Part shown: positions 23,738 to 35,016 of the stretch, piece after piece | Position numbering within the stretch: position 1 is the first letter of the stretch | How the letters are laid out: each line of letters begins with the position of its first letter | Assembly: GCF_004337985.1 (NCBI RefSeq) | Contig: NC_043743.1 | Coordinates: 62,001 to 126,000, forward strand | Length of the DNA: 64,000 nt | From: Pyricularia pennisetigena | Lineage: Eukaryota; Ascomycota; Sordariomycetes; Magnaporthales; Pyriculariaceae | Reading direction: 5' to 3' | Position numbers and translations under genes: made by a program | Notes under the pieces: generated by a model | Told to the model about the DNA's origin: nothing | The model's database searches: none | What the model saw: the letters and a program-made list of their open reading frames with translations, nothing else

Positions 23738-25294
23738 TACAAGCTTTGTGGGGACGCATGTGACCATCACGTACGACGCCGGCGACAATTGCTTAATTGC
23801 TTAATTGTGTTTTGTTCTTTTCCTGTCTGGCGGATGATGTATACCGAGTACAGGACTGCAAAATTGATGGGAAATCAGACTTGAATGGGGATAGGCAGGA
23901 CAAAGATGATGGGATGACAAGTCTTGGCACAAAAAGACATGGGATCAACCTGTCGCTCTCTTTTCTTTTGCCATAGAAGGGCAAGCAAGCTTGACTGATT
24001 GACTGTCCGGGGGTGGAAGAGGACATGATTTTTTTTTTTTTTTTTCTGTTGCGCTTGGTTGCGTTACGTGGAAAAGGCGTCTCGCTCAGTCATGTATGTG
24101 GGTTGTATCTAGACTAGGACCTGGAAATGACACGTTCAAACAGAGAAAGACAGAGAGCGCGAGTCTTTGCTGTCAGCAAAAGACAGATAAGACAAATGTC
24201 GTTCATCTTGTTTTTTGATGACTGTCGCGGCGTAACAGGACGGTAATCGTAATCGGCATTTCATCTCAACTTTCTTCTCAATTTCCTTTCCAGGTCATCG
24301 CATCCGTGCTGGGGTCTACAAGTACTGGATCTGCATAACTGGGACAACAGACAAGCCTCTGCGATTTTTCAGACTTGATGGTGGAACCGCAAATGACACC
24401 AAAGTTCTTCTGAGACAATCCTTTTAACATTTTTTAACTTTATATTTTTATTTTTATTTTGCTCAGTTTCAGACTCTGGCTTTTGGGAATACGACCCAAA
24501 GGAGTCAGGGTTGCATCCTGGCGTGAGCAACTGAGTTGAGTGTCTTCATGTCTGTTTGTTGCTTACGCTGGTCTTCTATCTCCCCCGTCTAGTCCCTAGT
24601 ATAGATCCGATATCTTGACTACGGCGGGTGCCCGATCCACGGCAAGTTCACCTGCAGTATCTTGAGTAAAACAACAGAAACTCGGCCTCGAATCAAGAAG
24701 ATGCCTTACCCAGCAGCAACCTTTTCCTTGTCTTGCTGAGCCAACGTAATTCTCTGCCTCAGTCCCATCCAGACTCCGAGTTTCCATGGATTTCATGCCA
24801 CAGCATGCACGACGTCGTTCCCAAGTGATACTTTTTTTTTCTGTTTTACGCAGTAGCTAAGACGGGGCCATTCACAAGTCATTCCCCAACCCCTGTTCAG
24901 AGACCGATGCAGAGTATGCCATCCAAATCTGCTTGCTGGAAAAAGATTTATACGTTACATACAGGCTCAAGGCAATTAAGGTATGTCAAAAGAAAATACA
25001 TAAAGGCACAGCTCGCCAAGCCTTCTTCACTGCTGGCTCCCTCTCATTCCTCATCACACTCATTGTCCTCGCAATCCAACCAACAAAACCTTTACAATCA
25101 TTCTATCCGCCAGCCGGATTCTTCTTTCATTACTTTCCGAACAAGACTTCAGTCGGGAACTGTCAGTCGTTTCTTCTTCTTTTTTTTTTGAGAATCCACT
25201 CCTGATTCAAGTCACCATTCGTTCTTCCTCTACATTTATTCGACTTGTAGTCTACTTATTTACCTTGACCGAAAACCAACCAACAACCAACAAA

Positions 25295-25986
25295 ATGAAG
25301 TTCTCCACCTCGGCAGTTCTCATCAGCCTCTTCGCTGGCTCCATGGCCCTCTTCAGCGACAACGAGGGCATCAAGAACTCACCCCGCCACCTGTTCAACC
25401 TTGATCCCAGGTCGCCCATCCCTCAGGGTAATGGGAACAAGGCTGGCGACGCACCACAGGAGTTCAAGGACAACAACGGCCGGACCATCCCCAACGGCGG
25501 CTGCTGCGTCCACGGTGTCAACATACGCCAAGACATTTGCACGGTCCGCAGTGAAGCCGGCCGCTGCATTCCTGCAGCCAGAACCCGCGAGAACTGTGAG
25601 TTCCAGTGCCCTTGAGAGAGGGAGAGAGAAAAAAAAAAAAAAAAGAAACAACCATGTCGTGCTGTTTCTTTTTTTCCCCACCCAAAGTCTTTCCTATAAG
25701 GCCGGAGGTGACTTGATAAAAAAAAAGTTGCTAACCCTTCAAACTCTCTATAGGTGAAGGACTTACCTGCGTCGCCGCCAGTCTGCTGTCGTGTGACCCC
25801 AACGTCAAGGATCGTGGCCGTGACAAGTGCGTTCTGGACGCCGCAAAGGAAAAGGCGCAAAAGGAGGGCAACGGCAACGGCAACGGCAATGGCAATGGCA
25901 ACGGCAACGGCAACGGTAATGGCAAGGGCAAGGGCAACGGAGCGCGGGCGGCCAATGTAGGAAAGAACAAGAGCAAGGCTACGTAG
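25295..25986 (+). CDS. small cysteine-rich secreted protein with Asn-Gly repeat tail
   Basis: Exon 1 is 25295-25595 and exon 2 is 25754-25986, giving 177 residues. Residues 1-19 (MKFSTSAVLISLFAGSMAL) are a signal peptide. The mature region carries eight cysteines: GGCCVHG, DICTVR, GRCIP, ENC, LTC, LSCDPN and DKC. An even number suggests disulfides. The C-terminus is a tandem Asn-Gly repeat (about residues 143-160) followed by a Lys-rich, Ala-rich tail. No known enzyme or toxin family was recognised. Small size, secretion and cysteine content are features of fungal effectors or wall proteins. If the intron is retained, the frame reads ENCEFQCP and stops at 25615, giving a 106-residue variant without the tail. 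Joining at the GTGAGT donor restores a cysteine codon, which supports the spliced model. Confidence 0.75.
25868..25938 (+). repeat. tandem GGCAAC/GGCAAT hexanucleotide repeat (coding)
   Basis: About eleven near-identical six-base units encode the alternating Asn-Gly segment of the secreted protein, with variant GGCAAG units at the right end. Such an in-frame coding repeat is prone to length change between strains. Confidence 0.85.
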
Positions 25987-26602
25987 AGAGCTGTCGACTG
26001 ACTGGGCCAAGGTGAGGAGGCGCCCATAGAGGCAAGGGTGATTGCTAATGGCAAACGGTGGAGGAAAACGCCGTGAAACAAAGGAGGCGAGGGTTTTATT
26101 GATTCTGTGGTGGTGTACTGGAAATGAGCACAACTGTAATTATCAGACCCTTCATATATCACAGGTCAAAAGTCAACGTCTCTGTCGACGGCAGGACCTT
26201 GATAAGTGTTAATCATCTACGTCGTCTCATCTTTCGAGAATTTACAGGTGCTTGCTGGGGTTATCACGTGATTGCGTACCTCGGCTTCGGCTATTGTCAC
26301 CAAGCCGTGTCATAATGCGCAGGTGGGGGGATCAAAAGCTCGGTGCATAACGGCCGTCCTACATGTACATGTATAGGTTGCACTTGTGGCCGAAAAGGGG
26401 GTTTTCTCTTTTTTGTTACTGTCATGTTTCAGATGTAGATATTGCTATTTTAAGTCTTGTGTTTTTATTGCTTATTTTTTATATATTCTTTTTTATTTTT
26501 TTACTTACAAGTGCTCAATACGCATTTTTTTTTTCTTTTTTCTTTTTTTTGCCAAGCAGCCTGAAATTGACACCCCAATCAACCCAGACGACCCAGCCGA
26601 CA
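25987..26602. other. intergenic region
   Basis: This is the 3' region of the secreted-protein gene and the promoter of the thioesterase gene. It is T-rich from 26400 to 26560, probably the leader of the thioesterase mRNA. No gene was recognised. Confidence 0.45.
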
Positions 26603-27945
26603 ATGGCTGCAAAAGACTGCCGGCTCTCCTTCCAGGAGATAATGGAGCTCACCGAGCTGCCGCTCGACGCCGAAGCCGCCCAGCGCGGCGTGGTCCGTCG
26701 CTTCATGAGCCGCCGGCCGGCCTGGCTTCCCGGCTCCGACATTGAGCGCATCGAGGAACTCTGCGGCGAGGGCAAGCCGCTCTGGCACGCCCCGCTCGCC
26801 AGCTTCGGCGGCCACGTGTACGCGCAGTCGGGCATGGCCGCTGCTCGCGTTGTCGATGCCGAGGAGCGGGCAGGACCAAGCGACGAGAGGCAGCGGACGC
26901 GCGGGTTGCATGTGAGTGTTTGACGGGCTGGCGTTGTTTTTGTAGTGGTCGTCGTCGTCGTCGTCGTCGTTGTTGTCTTCATCCTTGCTGCCGTCCATCT
27001 TTACTAACACAAAACAAGACCGTACACGGCTACTTCACCACCTTTGTCTTCAGCGACAGGCCCATCTTCTACGAGGTCTCGCCCATAACAAACGCGCAGT
27101 TCTCCTTCAAGACCTACCTGGTCACGGCGCGGCAGCCGGCCGAGAGCTCGTCCAAGCCGCCCCGGCGCGGCTGGGACTGTCCCGGCGGCAACAACAGCTT
27201 CCGCTTCCCCGACAAGGATGCCAAATGCCAGCGCTGGTCCGACCTGAAACCCATCTGCTTCTCCGCCACCGTGTCCTTCAAGCTGCCCGAGCCGCACGCC
27301 GCCGGCGTCAGCGAGCAGGAGGATTCGGCGCAGCGGCGCTTCTCCTCCATTCTGGCCCTCCGCCGGCCCGAGGACTGGCTTCCCGCACCCCGACTGGACA
27401 TCGATGGTATCGTGGCGGCGCTGGAGCAGCGGGGGGATCGGGACTGTCGGCGCCGAATCGGCTCGTTCCCGGCCCTCGACATGAAGAAGGTCGACATGAC
27501 TGCGTACAACGCCGGCAGGCCGCTGTTTGAACAGCGCCAACTCATCTTGTACCGGATCCTCCGCCCTTTGCAAGGCACCGACGCCGTCAACGGCAACGCC
27601 CACGCCCTGGTGCACGCGTACGAGGCCGACCGCAACGGCCTGTTGATGGCCTGGAACGCCATCAAAATCAGCTCTCGGATGAAGATGGTGACTTCGATGA
27701 GCTACTCATTTGTCGTGCACACAAACCTCGACGACGCCATCATGCGGCACGAAAGCCAGACGCCCGACCGAAGGTCCGAGTGGTGGCTTCAAGAAGTCTT
27801 CTACCCGCGAGCCGCAAACGGGAGGGTTCTCATGGAGGCCAAGATCTGGAGTCCTCAAGGTGTGCACGTTGCGACTATTTATCAAGATGGTATGGTTAGA
27901 GCGGAATCGGATGATTCTGACACCGGCAGGCAAGTCAGACTTTAA
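26603..27945 (+). CDS. TesB-type acyl-CoA thioesterase
   Basis: Exon 1 is 26603-26911 and exon 2 is 27019-27945, giving 411 residues. The intron contains a short (GTC)n run. The double hot-dog layout of thioesterase II / ACOT8 / Pte1 enzymes is visible. The first half has ASFGGHVYAQSGMAAAR followed by LHTVHGYFTTFVFSDRPIFYEVSPI. The second half has AYEADRNGLLMAW, SYSFVVHTNLD and EWWLQEVFYPRAANGRVLMEAKIWSPQG. These enzymes hydrolyse acyl-CoA to free fatty acid and CoA, often in peroxisomes. The C-terminus (RQVRL) is not a canonical SKL-type signal, and a cytosolic site is possible. The protein is longer than Pte1 because of an insert around residues 140-230. Family assignment is good; the substrate is not predictable. 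Confidence 0.85.
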
Positions 27946-28049
27946 AAATAGATACAAGTATGATAGACTTTTTTTTTCCCCCCCGTTGTGCCAACGGTGC
28001 TGTATCTACTGTCAGCAATACATGCCGTCCTGCGCTAACGTTCCCCACT

Positions 28050-29690
28050 TCACCCAAACGTACTGATACCAAATGTGCCCATCTCTTCGTATTCAGCATC
28101 CATATCTATTTGCAACCCATCCCCTGACTGCGGCCACAACCCGGCAAGATCAGCATATATTTCCATGCCATCGTCCTCATAGTCGCTAGGAAAATATCGA
28201 CTCTCGTATTTGGAAGTTGGGAACGCCAGTTCGTTCTCGTCTTCTTCTTCTTCTTCTTCTTCCAAGCCGATTTCTTCCGTCGATGCGAGGTTGGCCTGTG
28301 GGGTTGCTGGTCCGGTTGATGAACAAAAAGGTGGCAGTGGTACACCCCGGGCTGTCATATGGATATTTGCTAGCGGCTGTCTCGGTTGAAAAATAATAGG
28401 TCGATTCCAGCATGCGCCGGAAAGAGGCACTGGACGCGCGGCTGAGATGAACGGCCGGGAGATAATTTGGGCACGGGCGGCAGCGAGATGAGCAGCCGGG
28501 TCTCTGACTGCCGGTTTCTGGCCAAGCGTCCTGTTGAGGAGCTTTCCCGGGTGGTGCAAGGGAGAAAAAATGGTATCAACAGGCTGCCGCAGCGGCCATC
28601 TCCTCTGCTCGACCTGATTATTACTGGTACCACCGACCGAATAAGCCGAGATTTGACTATTCCTTGCGTCAGGAGCAGCCAAGCTTTCCATGTCCAGTGC
28701 ATCAGTGGTGGGATCTGAGCCAATCACCGTATACTCCCCTGCCCTACTGAGATCATTGTTTCCTCTCTCCGTTCTTTCAATGATTTCTTGATCGGCTTCT
28801 TGTACCTCAGCAAGCTGCCGGTGCATACCCATGAGGAATATCTGCCGCCTGGCTAAAGCACCTTGCGACAGCCTGGCTTGCTTCCTACTGCGTGGACCCG
28901 TGTCGCTGCAACCCGACGTAGCAGAGGTCGAGAGCTTGATTGACCCCGGCGTGCTTGATGGTTCTGATAGTGGACTCGTGGTCTGATTCCAACTGAGCCG
29001 GCGTCTTTTCTTGGGCACCTCCGCCGTATGTGGCCCATCTACGTCGGACCTGCATCTAAGGTTTTTTGGAGTCTGGGGAATCACGACGGCTGGGAACCGT
29101 TTCTCAGAAAGTAGCTTTGTGTGGTTATTTCGACAAATGTCAATGGAGTTGTCTGGAACGGAGAGAGAGACAGAGATGGTGCAGTTGCTGGACTGGTGAC
29201 ATCGCGGAGACCCCGAGACAATTCCGGCGTCAAGAACGGCATCGTCTTGTGTCTGGGAAGCTTCTAGATCCTGTCGTTGGACCGAACCGGTACAAGGTGA
29301 AGAGACTGGGAAGACCGAAATACGCCTAAGGGGTGCGTTCTTATTCGTACCCAGAGTTTGCTCCATTGACGTGACTGGACAGGACGACAAGATTGTAGGC
29401 GGCTGGGTCACCGGTGTGACAAGACTCCTGTCGGAACTCTGCACCGCCAAATCGACAATCCGAAACCCACTGGCTGCAAAGATTTTTTCCAGTTTCACCT
29501 CGAGCAACTGGTCCTCAGATGCTCGCGTCAGACGCTTGTGTGATGTTTTGCCGGCCGACCACGTTGCGCATACAGCAGTTCTCCGGACCCCAACTGCCTG
29601 ACAGCATGTTGGCAAGGCTGCAGCTAAACTTGGCCCCTGAAGCTGTTCTGCAACGGTGCTCAAAACATTCATTGAGCCTAGTAAAGTCAT
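28050..29690 (-). CDS. hypothetical nuclear-looking protein with acidic C-terminal region
   Basis: A single exon of 546 residues starts at the first ATG of a longer open frame (MTLLGSMNVLSTVAEQ). The upstream part of the frame, to 29744, has no ATG. No known domain was recognised. The N-terminal 100 residues look folded (SEDQLLEVKLEKIFAASGF). The middle is Ser/Thr/Pro-rich, with basic clusters VPKKRRRLSW and RSRKQARLSQ that could be nuclear localisation signals. The C-terminus has an acidic run LEEEEEEEDENEL followed by an aromatic and acidic segment (YESRYFPSDYEDDGMEIYADL) resembling a transcription activation region. The stop codons of this gene and the thioesterase gene converge, only about 100 bases apart. 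A transcription-related role is only an inference from composition. Confidence 0.65.
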   Translation of the reverse strand: MTLLGSMNVLSTVAEQLQGPSLAAALPTCCQAVGVRRTAVCATWSAGKTSHKRLTRASEDQLLEVKLEKIFAASGFRIVDLAVQSSDRSLVTPVTQPPTILSSCPVTSMEQTLGTNKNAPLRRISVFPVSSPCTGSVQRQDLEASQTQDDAVLDAGIVSGSPRCHQSSNCTISVSLSVPDNSIDICRNNHTKLLSEKRFPAVVIPQTPKNLRCRSDVDGPHTAEVPKKRRRLSWNQTTSPLSEPSSTPGSIKLSTSATSGCSDTGPRSRKQARLSQGALARRQIFLMGMHRQLAEVQEADQEIIERTERGNNDLSRAGEYTVIGSDPTTDALDMESLAAPDARNSQISAYSVGGTSNNQVEQRRWPLRQPVDTIFSPLHHPGKLLNRTLGQKPAVRDPAAHLAAARAQIISRPFISAARPVPLSGACWNRPIIFQPRQPLANIHMTARGVPLPPFCSSTGPATPQANLASTEEIGLEEEEEEEDENELAFPTSKYESRYFPSDYEDDGMEIYADLAGLWPQSGDGLQIDMDAEYEEMGTFGISTFG

Positions 29691-32600
29691 CCTACGCCGT
29701 ACGTGATGATAAGATGCGACGGGGTATCGATTTGGGCAGGCCACAACTTCTCGTGACCTTGCTTTGCACGTAGAGTCCTATTTCATGAGGCATGCAAGCA
29801 ATACTATGCCCTCGTGCAAAAGTTGCAGGGCGGCAGAGGCAATGAAATGTCCTCCCAGACCCTAGAGCAAGAAGAGCAACAAATGAAAGCGACCTGCAAG
29901 CGCTATCTGCGCCATGGGTGCTAAGGAGCGTCGTCGGGATTGTCGGGGATGCAGGTCGAGACCCAGATTGAGTTGGGATTAATGCAGAGAGCTTGACAGT
30001 GTTTGTGGGGTGTTCAAGGTCATACTCTGGTTGACTTGACGATGCTGAACCGAAACATGAGGCCTGGGATAAAAGAGCCGGTAAAAAATATGGACAATCA
30101 ATGCTGTCTAAGCTTGATGTAGACACGGGTCGAGATTGTTGATCAACAAAGATGCGCAACGGATCTTGGTTGGCGTGGACTTGACTGCTGGATAGTGAGT
30201 GTGATGTTGGACTGATGGTTATCGGCCTGGTGGACACAGGGCCGAGGGTAAATAAATCAAGAACGATGCAGCTGACAACCAAAGTCAAACGGTATTGGGT
30301 TGTATTGTAGAATCGGTGTGGTCGGCACGAGTATAGCCCATGTCAGACTATAGACAGGAGGATGGTGTTCCCCAGAATCGAGGCAAGCAAGGAAAGAAAA
30401 CCGGAAATGATTTGCAAGGGGCCCAAAGGGTCATCAACATTACATATGTGTGGGAGCGGGGACATAACCATACTTGTTTCCTACCGCCACATTTTATTTC
30501 TTCTTTCTTCTTTCGCCCTCTCTCCCCCCTCTATTTCTTTTTGAAAACGGCCTGCTAGACTCATTGTGGTTGGGGTTAAGGTAGGTGATGTACTTACTGT
30601 ATGCATCCAATGCATGCACGAGGTAGGTACGGTTGACGACCGGTGAGCGAGCCTTGACTTAGTGTGACGGTTGCATGAGGAAAAGGTCGAGATCCTCCGT
30701 ATGGTGACCTCCCATGGCTTGCTTGCCTGGGGTTAAGAATAAAGGCAGGGAAGTAAGAGTGAGATCTAGAACGCCTCTAGGCGTGGGACCCCGGGAAAAT
30801 GGATGGTGTGAAACATTCCAAATAGGGAAAGCTCTCTTGTCTATTGCGGAAACGAGGAGGATGCCCTTTTTTTTTTTTTTGTCATGGCCAGTCCGCCGAC
30901 CCCAACGAGGCTTGCGGGCGATTTTCTTTGCGGGGAAAAAGCAACAGCTGAGTGTGACGACCGGAATCTCTCGCATGTATTTTTCTAGGATGTGTGCCAT
31001 CAAAGCTGCATTGTGCATTTTCGTGCAACTCTCCAGGTTGGTGGCACGGAACACCATCAGGTGTAACTTGAGGTGTGCGTCTGTGACAGGGATGTTGGAT
31101 TCCTTTGGGAAAAAAAGTCTGGGGGAAACGGAGGAGCAATGCAGGGCAGGCATCAGGGGCGGGCAAGCAGGTAACTGGTCGATCACCGCATGCAACTTCC
31201 TGTACTATCCAGCTCGGTATCAAAATCGAGTTGACCTTGCAAAGGAAGGAGAAGGTTTTCGGAAGGACCGGGGGTAAGACAGACGATTTCTCACGGCTTT
31301 TTCGTCACACTTGTTGCAGAATGGCGGGCACAAGTTAGAAGTGACTTTCCCACTTAAGGCAAGGTATCAAATGATGGGTGGCTTGCTTGCTATTGCCTCC
31401 CCCTTGGTGTGATTGGTATGTTAACTTAATTGCCATAATATTGGGCTGCAGCTCGCGCAGTGGGCAAAGACGCAAAGTTCTACCGTCGGGTCATTCAGAG
31501 GATAAAGCTTGAGGGAATTGAAAAGCACCTCGGGAGAAACACATCCATCCCTTGACACCTCGCTTCCTTCATTAATTTATTTGGGCTTTCCCGTTGGTTG
31601 ACCATTGATCGGCCAGCTGAGAACGAACAGGTGGTCACAAGGCAGACAGTGGCCCAATCGCGCGCAGAAGTAGAAAAGGCTGCTCACCCCTCATTTTCAG
31701 CCACCAGAGAAGATCATACCAGGGACCTTTACCGAGTATTTGTAGGGGGTTGTTTTGCGGTGATGGGTGAGTGTTGTGTTTGTGTGTGCCAAAAGAAGTA
31801 AATTTCTTTATCTTTTTTTTTTTTTCTTTTTTTTTTTAAAAAAAAAAATGAGTAAAAAAAACAACCAGTCCCCGACAGGGGAAGCAGAATGAGAAAAAGA
31901 AAGGATGGGAAGAAAGAGGTAGGATGGTTGGTTCCAGATTCCTGGGCCCGTAAGCAGCCACGAACCCCAGCCAGTAATATACACCCACCACGTGAATTTC
32001 TGCTCGGTACAGTAGTCCCAAAATTCAAGCAATCGATCTTTGTTTAAAACCAGCTGACAACCGCCACTATTCCTTTGGGTAAAAAACAAACAAAAAGAGA
32101 AACAAATGAATGAGAGAGGAAAAAAAAAAAAACTCGCGTTCGATCAATATCAGCCCAGAGGCCCAGCAACACTCCCCCGCACAGTAAACCTCACCAGGCG
32201 ACCGACGACTTTTGCCCGCCCAGCTGCTGCTACCACTGCTGCGGCAAGTCGTCGCTCCAGAACTTGGTCCAAGCCTCTTTTGCCAGCTACCGCTGACAGG
32301 GGTTTTCAGAATACGAACCTCGTGAACGCACCGTTTCTGCTTCTTGCCACTTCAATTGTTGCCCGGACTCTGCCGGTCAGTAGCACGTATTTGATTTGCC
32401 TCGAGACCGTATTTTGGCGCACGAGTTCGCACGCAGCCTTTGGCAGCCCATCGGTGGCTTTTGTGACGAGCGTTTTCTCCCAATATTGCTGCTGGGCCAA
32501 GGTTCCTTATTGGCACATGCCGACAGGGGACCTTGACCGGGTGGTTAGCAATGCTGTCTTCTATCGCGTCAACATGGAGAAGGAGCCGTGGTCTTGTACC

Positions 32601-33459
32601 ATGCATGCTTGGTTCCACGATTGCCCCCATATGCTGAGTAAACGATTTTGCCCTTTAGCACACAATACTGGCGGCGATGTGCAAGGACATAAGGTGGAGA
32701 TGGCCTTTGAATGGTGGGCGAAGAGCGTCTCCTGTCGATCCGACAACTGCTGCCTGCAAGACCATGACAACTCGTCGATGATCTGTCAGTAATGGGAATT
32801 TTTGAAAAACATTCAGTACTGATTTTGCAACAAAGTTTGGCGACTTGTGTGAAAGCCCATATATATACCGCCGGCAACATGTCGCAGGGTAACAGTAGAT
32901 GCGCGCAGTTCTCCAGCACCTACAGCAACAACACAGGAACAAGGAGGCATTCACAGGCGGGTCAACCCGGATGGTTAACTGGGTCTGTATGTGGTCTCGC
33001 GCGTTATGGTACCCGAAATGGCGCTTAAATCGGCCAGTTCGACCTGGCCATATCTTGGGTCGATTGTCATATTCAAGCGCCTAATACCTATCGGAATCTC
33101 TAAGCGCCGTGTTTATGGGGTCCAAAATGGAGATGGATTTGTGATTCGTCGTTTCTTGTCAAAACTCATTCGCTGGTTTTGAGCCTGCCCCGGTCGTAGG
33201 CCATGGCAAGTTGTTGCGAATAGAAATAATGGCTGCACCTAGGCGGGCACTTTTGGGCATGGCACGTCAAGGATAGAAACCAACATGCCAAAAGAAGCCG
33301 ACCATGGAGTTGGAAGAGCCCACGATGAAAGTCTCAAAGAGCGACCCAGAGGTCACAATTCGGTCGAACTTGTAGACTGGACTAGCTGTTAACATCATCA
33401 GTGCAAGTACTGGCATTTGTGTGCAAGTATCGAGCTAATATTAATCCTTCTAACTCAAC
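29691..33459. other. long intergenic region, no gene recognised
   Basis: This spacer of almost 3.8 kb separates the start of the acidic-tailed protein gene (minus) from the Cys-rich membrane protein gene (plus). Several mid-sized open frames occur, including 29692-30288 minus, 30659-31195 minus, 30714-31277 plus and 32106-32792 plus. They overlap on opposite strands, lack a recognisable family and often have no ATG. T/A runs lie near 30868-30881 and 31814-31848. One AGGTAGGTAC copy lies at 30621. Confidence 0.45.
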
Positions 33460-34481
33460 ATGACTTTATCGTCACCGATATCAAAATGCAGGCGTATGCC
33501 ATGGCTCTTCGCCATATATATCGTCGGGAGTCTCAATTACGCCATTACAGCTGCCGCTAAACATGGACGCAGCCGCATCAACTTGGCACAGGCTCCCGCC
33601 CCGACGCCAGCCCCCGACCTGCTCGCCCGAAAAGATCAAGCAAGCAACAAGGGGCCCTTCACGACAGAGATGGCCACCTGCGGCTTCTGGGACGGCGGTC
33701 TTTTGCTTCCAAACGACTGGCCCGGGCACACTTGTCGCCTAGAGTCAAGTCTCAGCATGTACCACTGGTGTCCGACTAGCATCACCAAAGGTCACAAGGA
33801 TTACAAAAGCTGCGCACCCATCGCCAGATGTCATGATTTGTACGACTGCTATAAGGATTGTGGGGCATCCGGGTCTGTGAGGGAAGCATTAACCGTCACA
33901 TGGTATGTTGATGCCTGCGGCCTTGAAGACCGGAAGTGGATGACATACCGGCTTTTGGGAACTAATTCCAACAATGCTTTTTTGCAGCACGGAAACAAGC
34001 CGTGCCTGCTTTGTCGATTCCTTTACTCTCGGCCCGGGAACGATATACTCCGAGAGGGGATGTGCTTTGATCAACGGGGAGTTGACAAGGCACATGTCAA
34101 CCAACACTCTGGGGAGATGATGAGCTCAGTAGGATATATGCGACCAAGACGTTCGATTTTCCCACCTCCATGCAGAGGACGACCCTCGAGGAGAATATTA
34201 AATCTGAAAAGACCACTTCCCGGATATTGTCGACGAGGGCGAGCCCAGCCTCTACCCCTGGTTCTAGGGTGAACAACAACACCGCGACTTTGTCGAGGTC
34301 AAGTTCGAGGACTATCCAGATTTTTGAGAGCTCTACGTCACGCCCGTCGCTACCTACTGCAGGCAGGACAGAAAGCAGTGATGGGGCGGCACCAGGGCAA
34401 AACTCGGCATCCGGGCTGTCTGTGAGCAGGTTTGCAGCTATGCTTGGTATTTGCTGCCTTCTTGTCTATTCTTTGATGTGA
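33460..34481 (+). CDS. Cys-rich single-pass membrane protein (probable frame break or extra intron)
   Basis: Exon 1 is 33460-33902 and exon 2 starts at 33988. The first intron (GTATGT to TTGCAG) joins VTC to TETSRACFVDSF in frame. An N-terminal hydrophobic segment (WLFAIYIVGSLNYAITA) acts as a signal peptide or anchor. Exon 1 has a cysteine pattern around MATCGFWDGG, CHDLYDCYKDC and, across the splice, TCTETSRACF and ERGCALIN. This resembles the widespread fungal proteins with a Cys-rich ectodomain, Ser/Thr-rich stalk and one C-terminal helix. The frame then stops at TLGR-TGA near 34115. A different frame continues through a Ser/Thr-rich stalk (STRASPASTPGS) to a terminal helix (FAAMLGICCLLVYSLM) ending at 34481. 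Either a 47-base intron (34081-34127, atypical donor GTTGAC) or an indel links the two. Function is unknown. Confidence 0.6.
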
Positions 34482-35016
34482 ATGGCAGGTTGTGGAGGCT
34501 CGACAGATATGGGCCTGGAAACAGTTGTGCATTGTGTAGTGTTAAGGTTCTGTTGGGGTTGCCAATCCTGTGTTACGCCAAAGTTTGTTTCGAGGAACCA
34601 ACCACAGGCACCAGCATCAGGTTGCACGTGACTGGTTCTTTTTGTTGGTCTTATCTCCGCTCAGAGTTGGTGAGATGCCATACGATGCATGTAACACATA
34701 GTACAAATAAATATCTTTACAGATAGGTAGCATATAAGCCAACTGAGCGTTTGGGTAGGTATTCAAACCCGCAACCCTTTGTTGACGACGGCTTATTAAA
34801 TCAGACTAGGGTCAGCATATTGGTATGTAATGTTTTATATACTCTAGACCTGATCAATCCTTAAACCGCTTCCTGCCTTTGCAGTTCCTATGCGCAGCTT
34901 GGCTGCTTCCTTGTCGCCGTTTCTTCAATTGTCCACTAGCGTTCTGGGGAGTTGGCCCAGGCATAAAAACAAAACATGTTAATAATAGCTCCACACTTAG
35001 AGCATTGTCCAGCGCA
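34482..35016. other. intergenic region
   Basis: About 535 bases separate the Cys-rich membrane protein gene from the SDR gene on the same strand. The open frame leading into the SDR gene begins upstream at 34879 but has no ATG before 35017. Nothing else was recognised. Confidence 0.4.

Larger units (their letters stand above)
22978..25294. other. divergent intergenic region
   Basis: This spacer of 2.3 kb separates the starts of the CE5 gene (minus) and the small secreted protein gene (plus). No coding region was recognised. It has several T tracts, for example 24029-24046 and 24831-24840. A GGCTAAA heptamer lies at 23731-23737, and a TATA-like run lies 210 bases upstream of the CE5 start. 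Confidence 0.5.

Noticed and set aside
29692..30288. Minus-strand frame upstream of the acidic-tailed protein, considered as a 5' exon
   Set aside because: No ATG near its start, no convincing donor/acceptor pair into the downstream frame, and no recognisable motif.
32106..32792. 228-codon open frame starting at an ATG
   Set aside because: No recognisable domain, poor codon quality, T/A-rich start and overlapping frames on the other strand. The antisense frame 32306-32500 was also considered and not recognised. Treated as chance.
33012..33062. Stem-loop GGCCAG TTCGAC CTGGCC resembling a tRNA T-arm
   Set aside because: The loop is one base short of a T-loop and no acceptor, D-arm or anticodon arm is found upstream. 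Not a tRNA.
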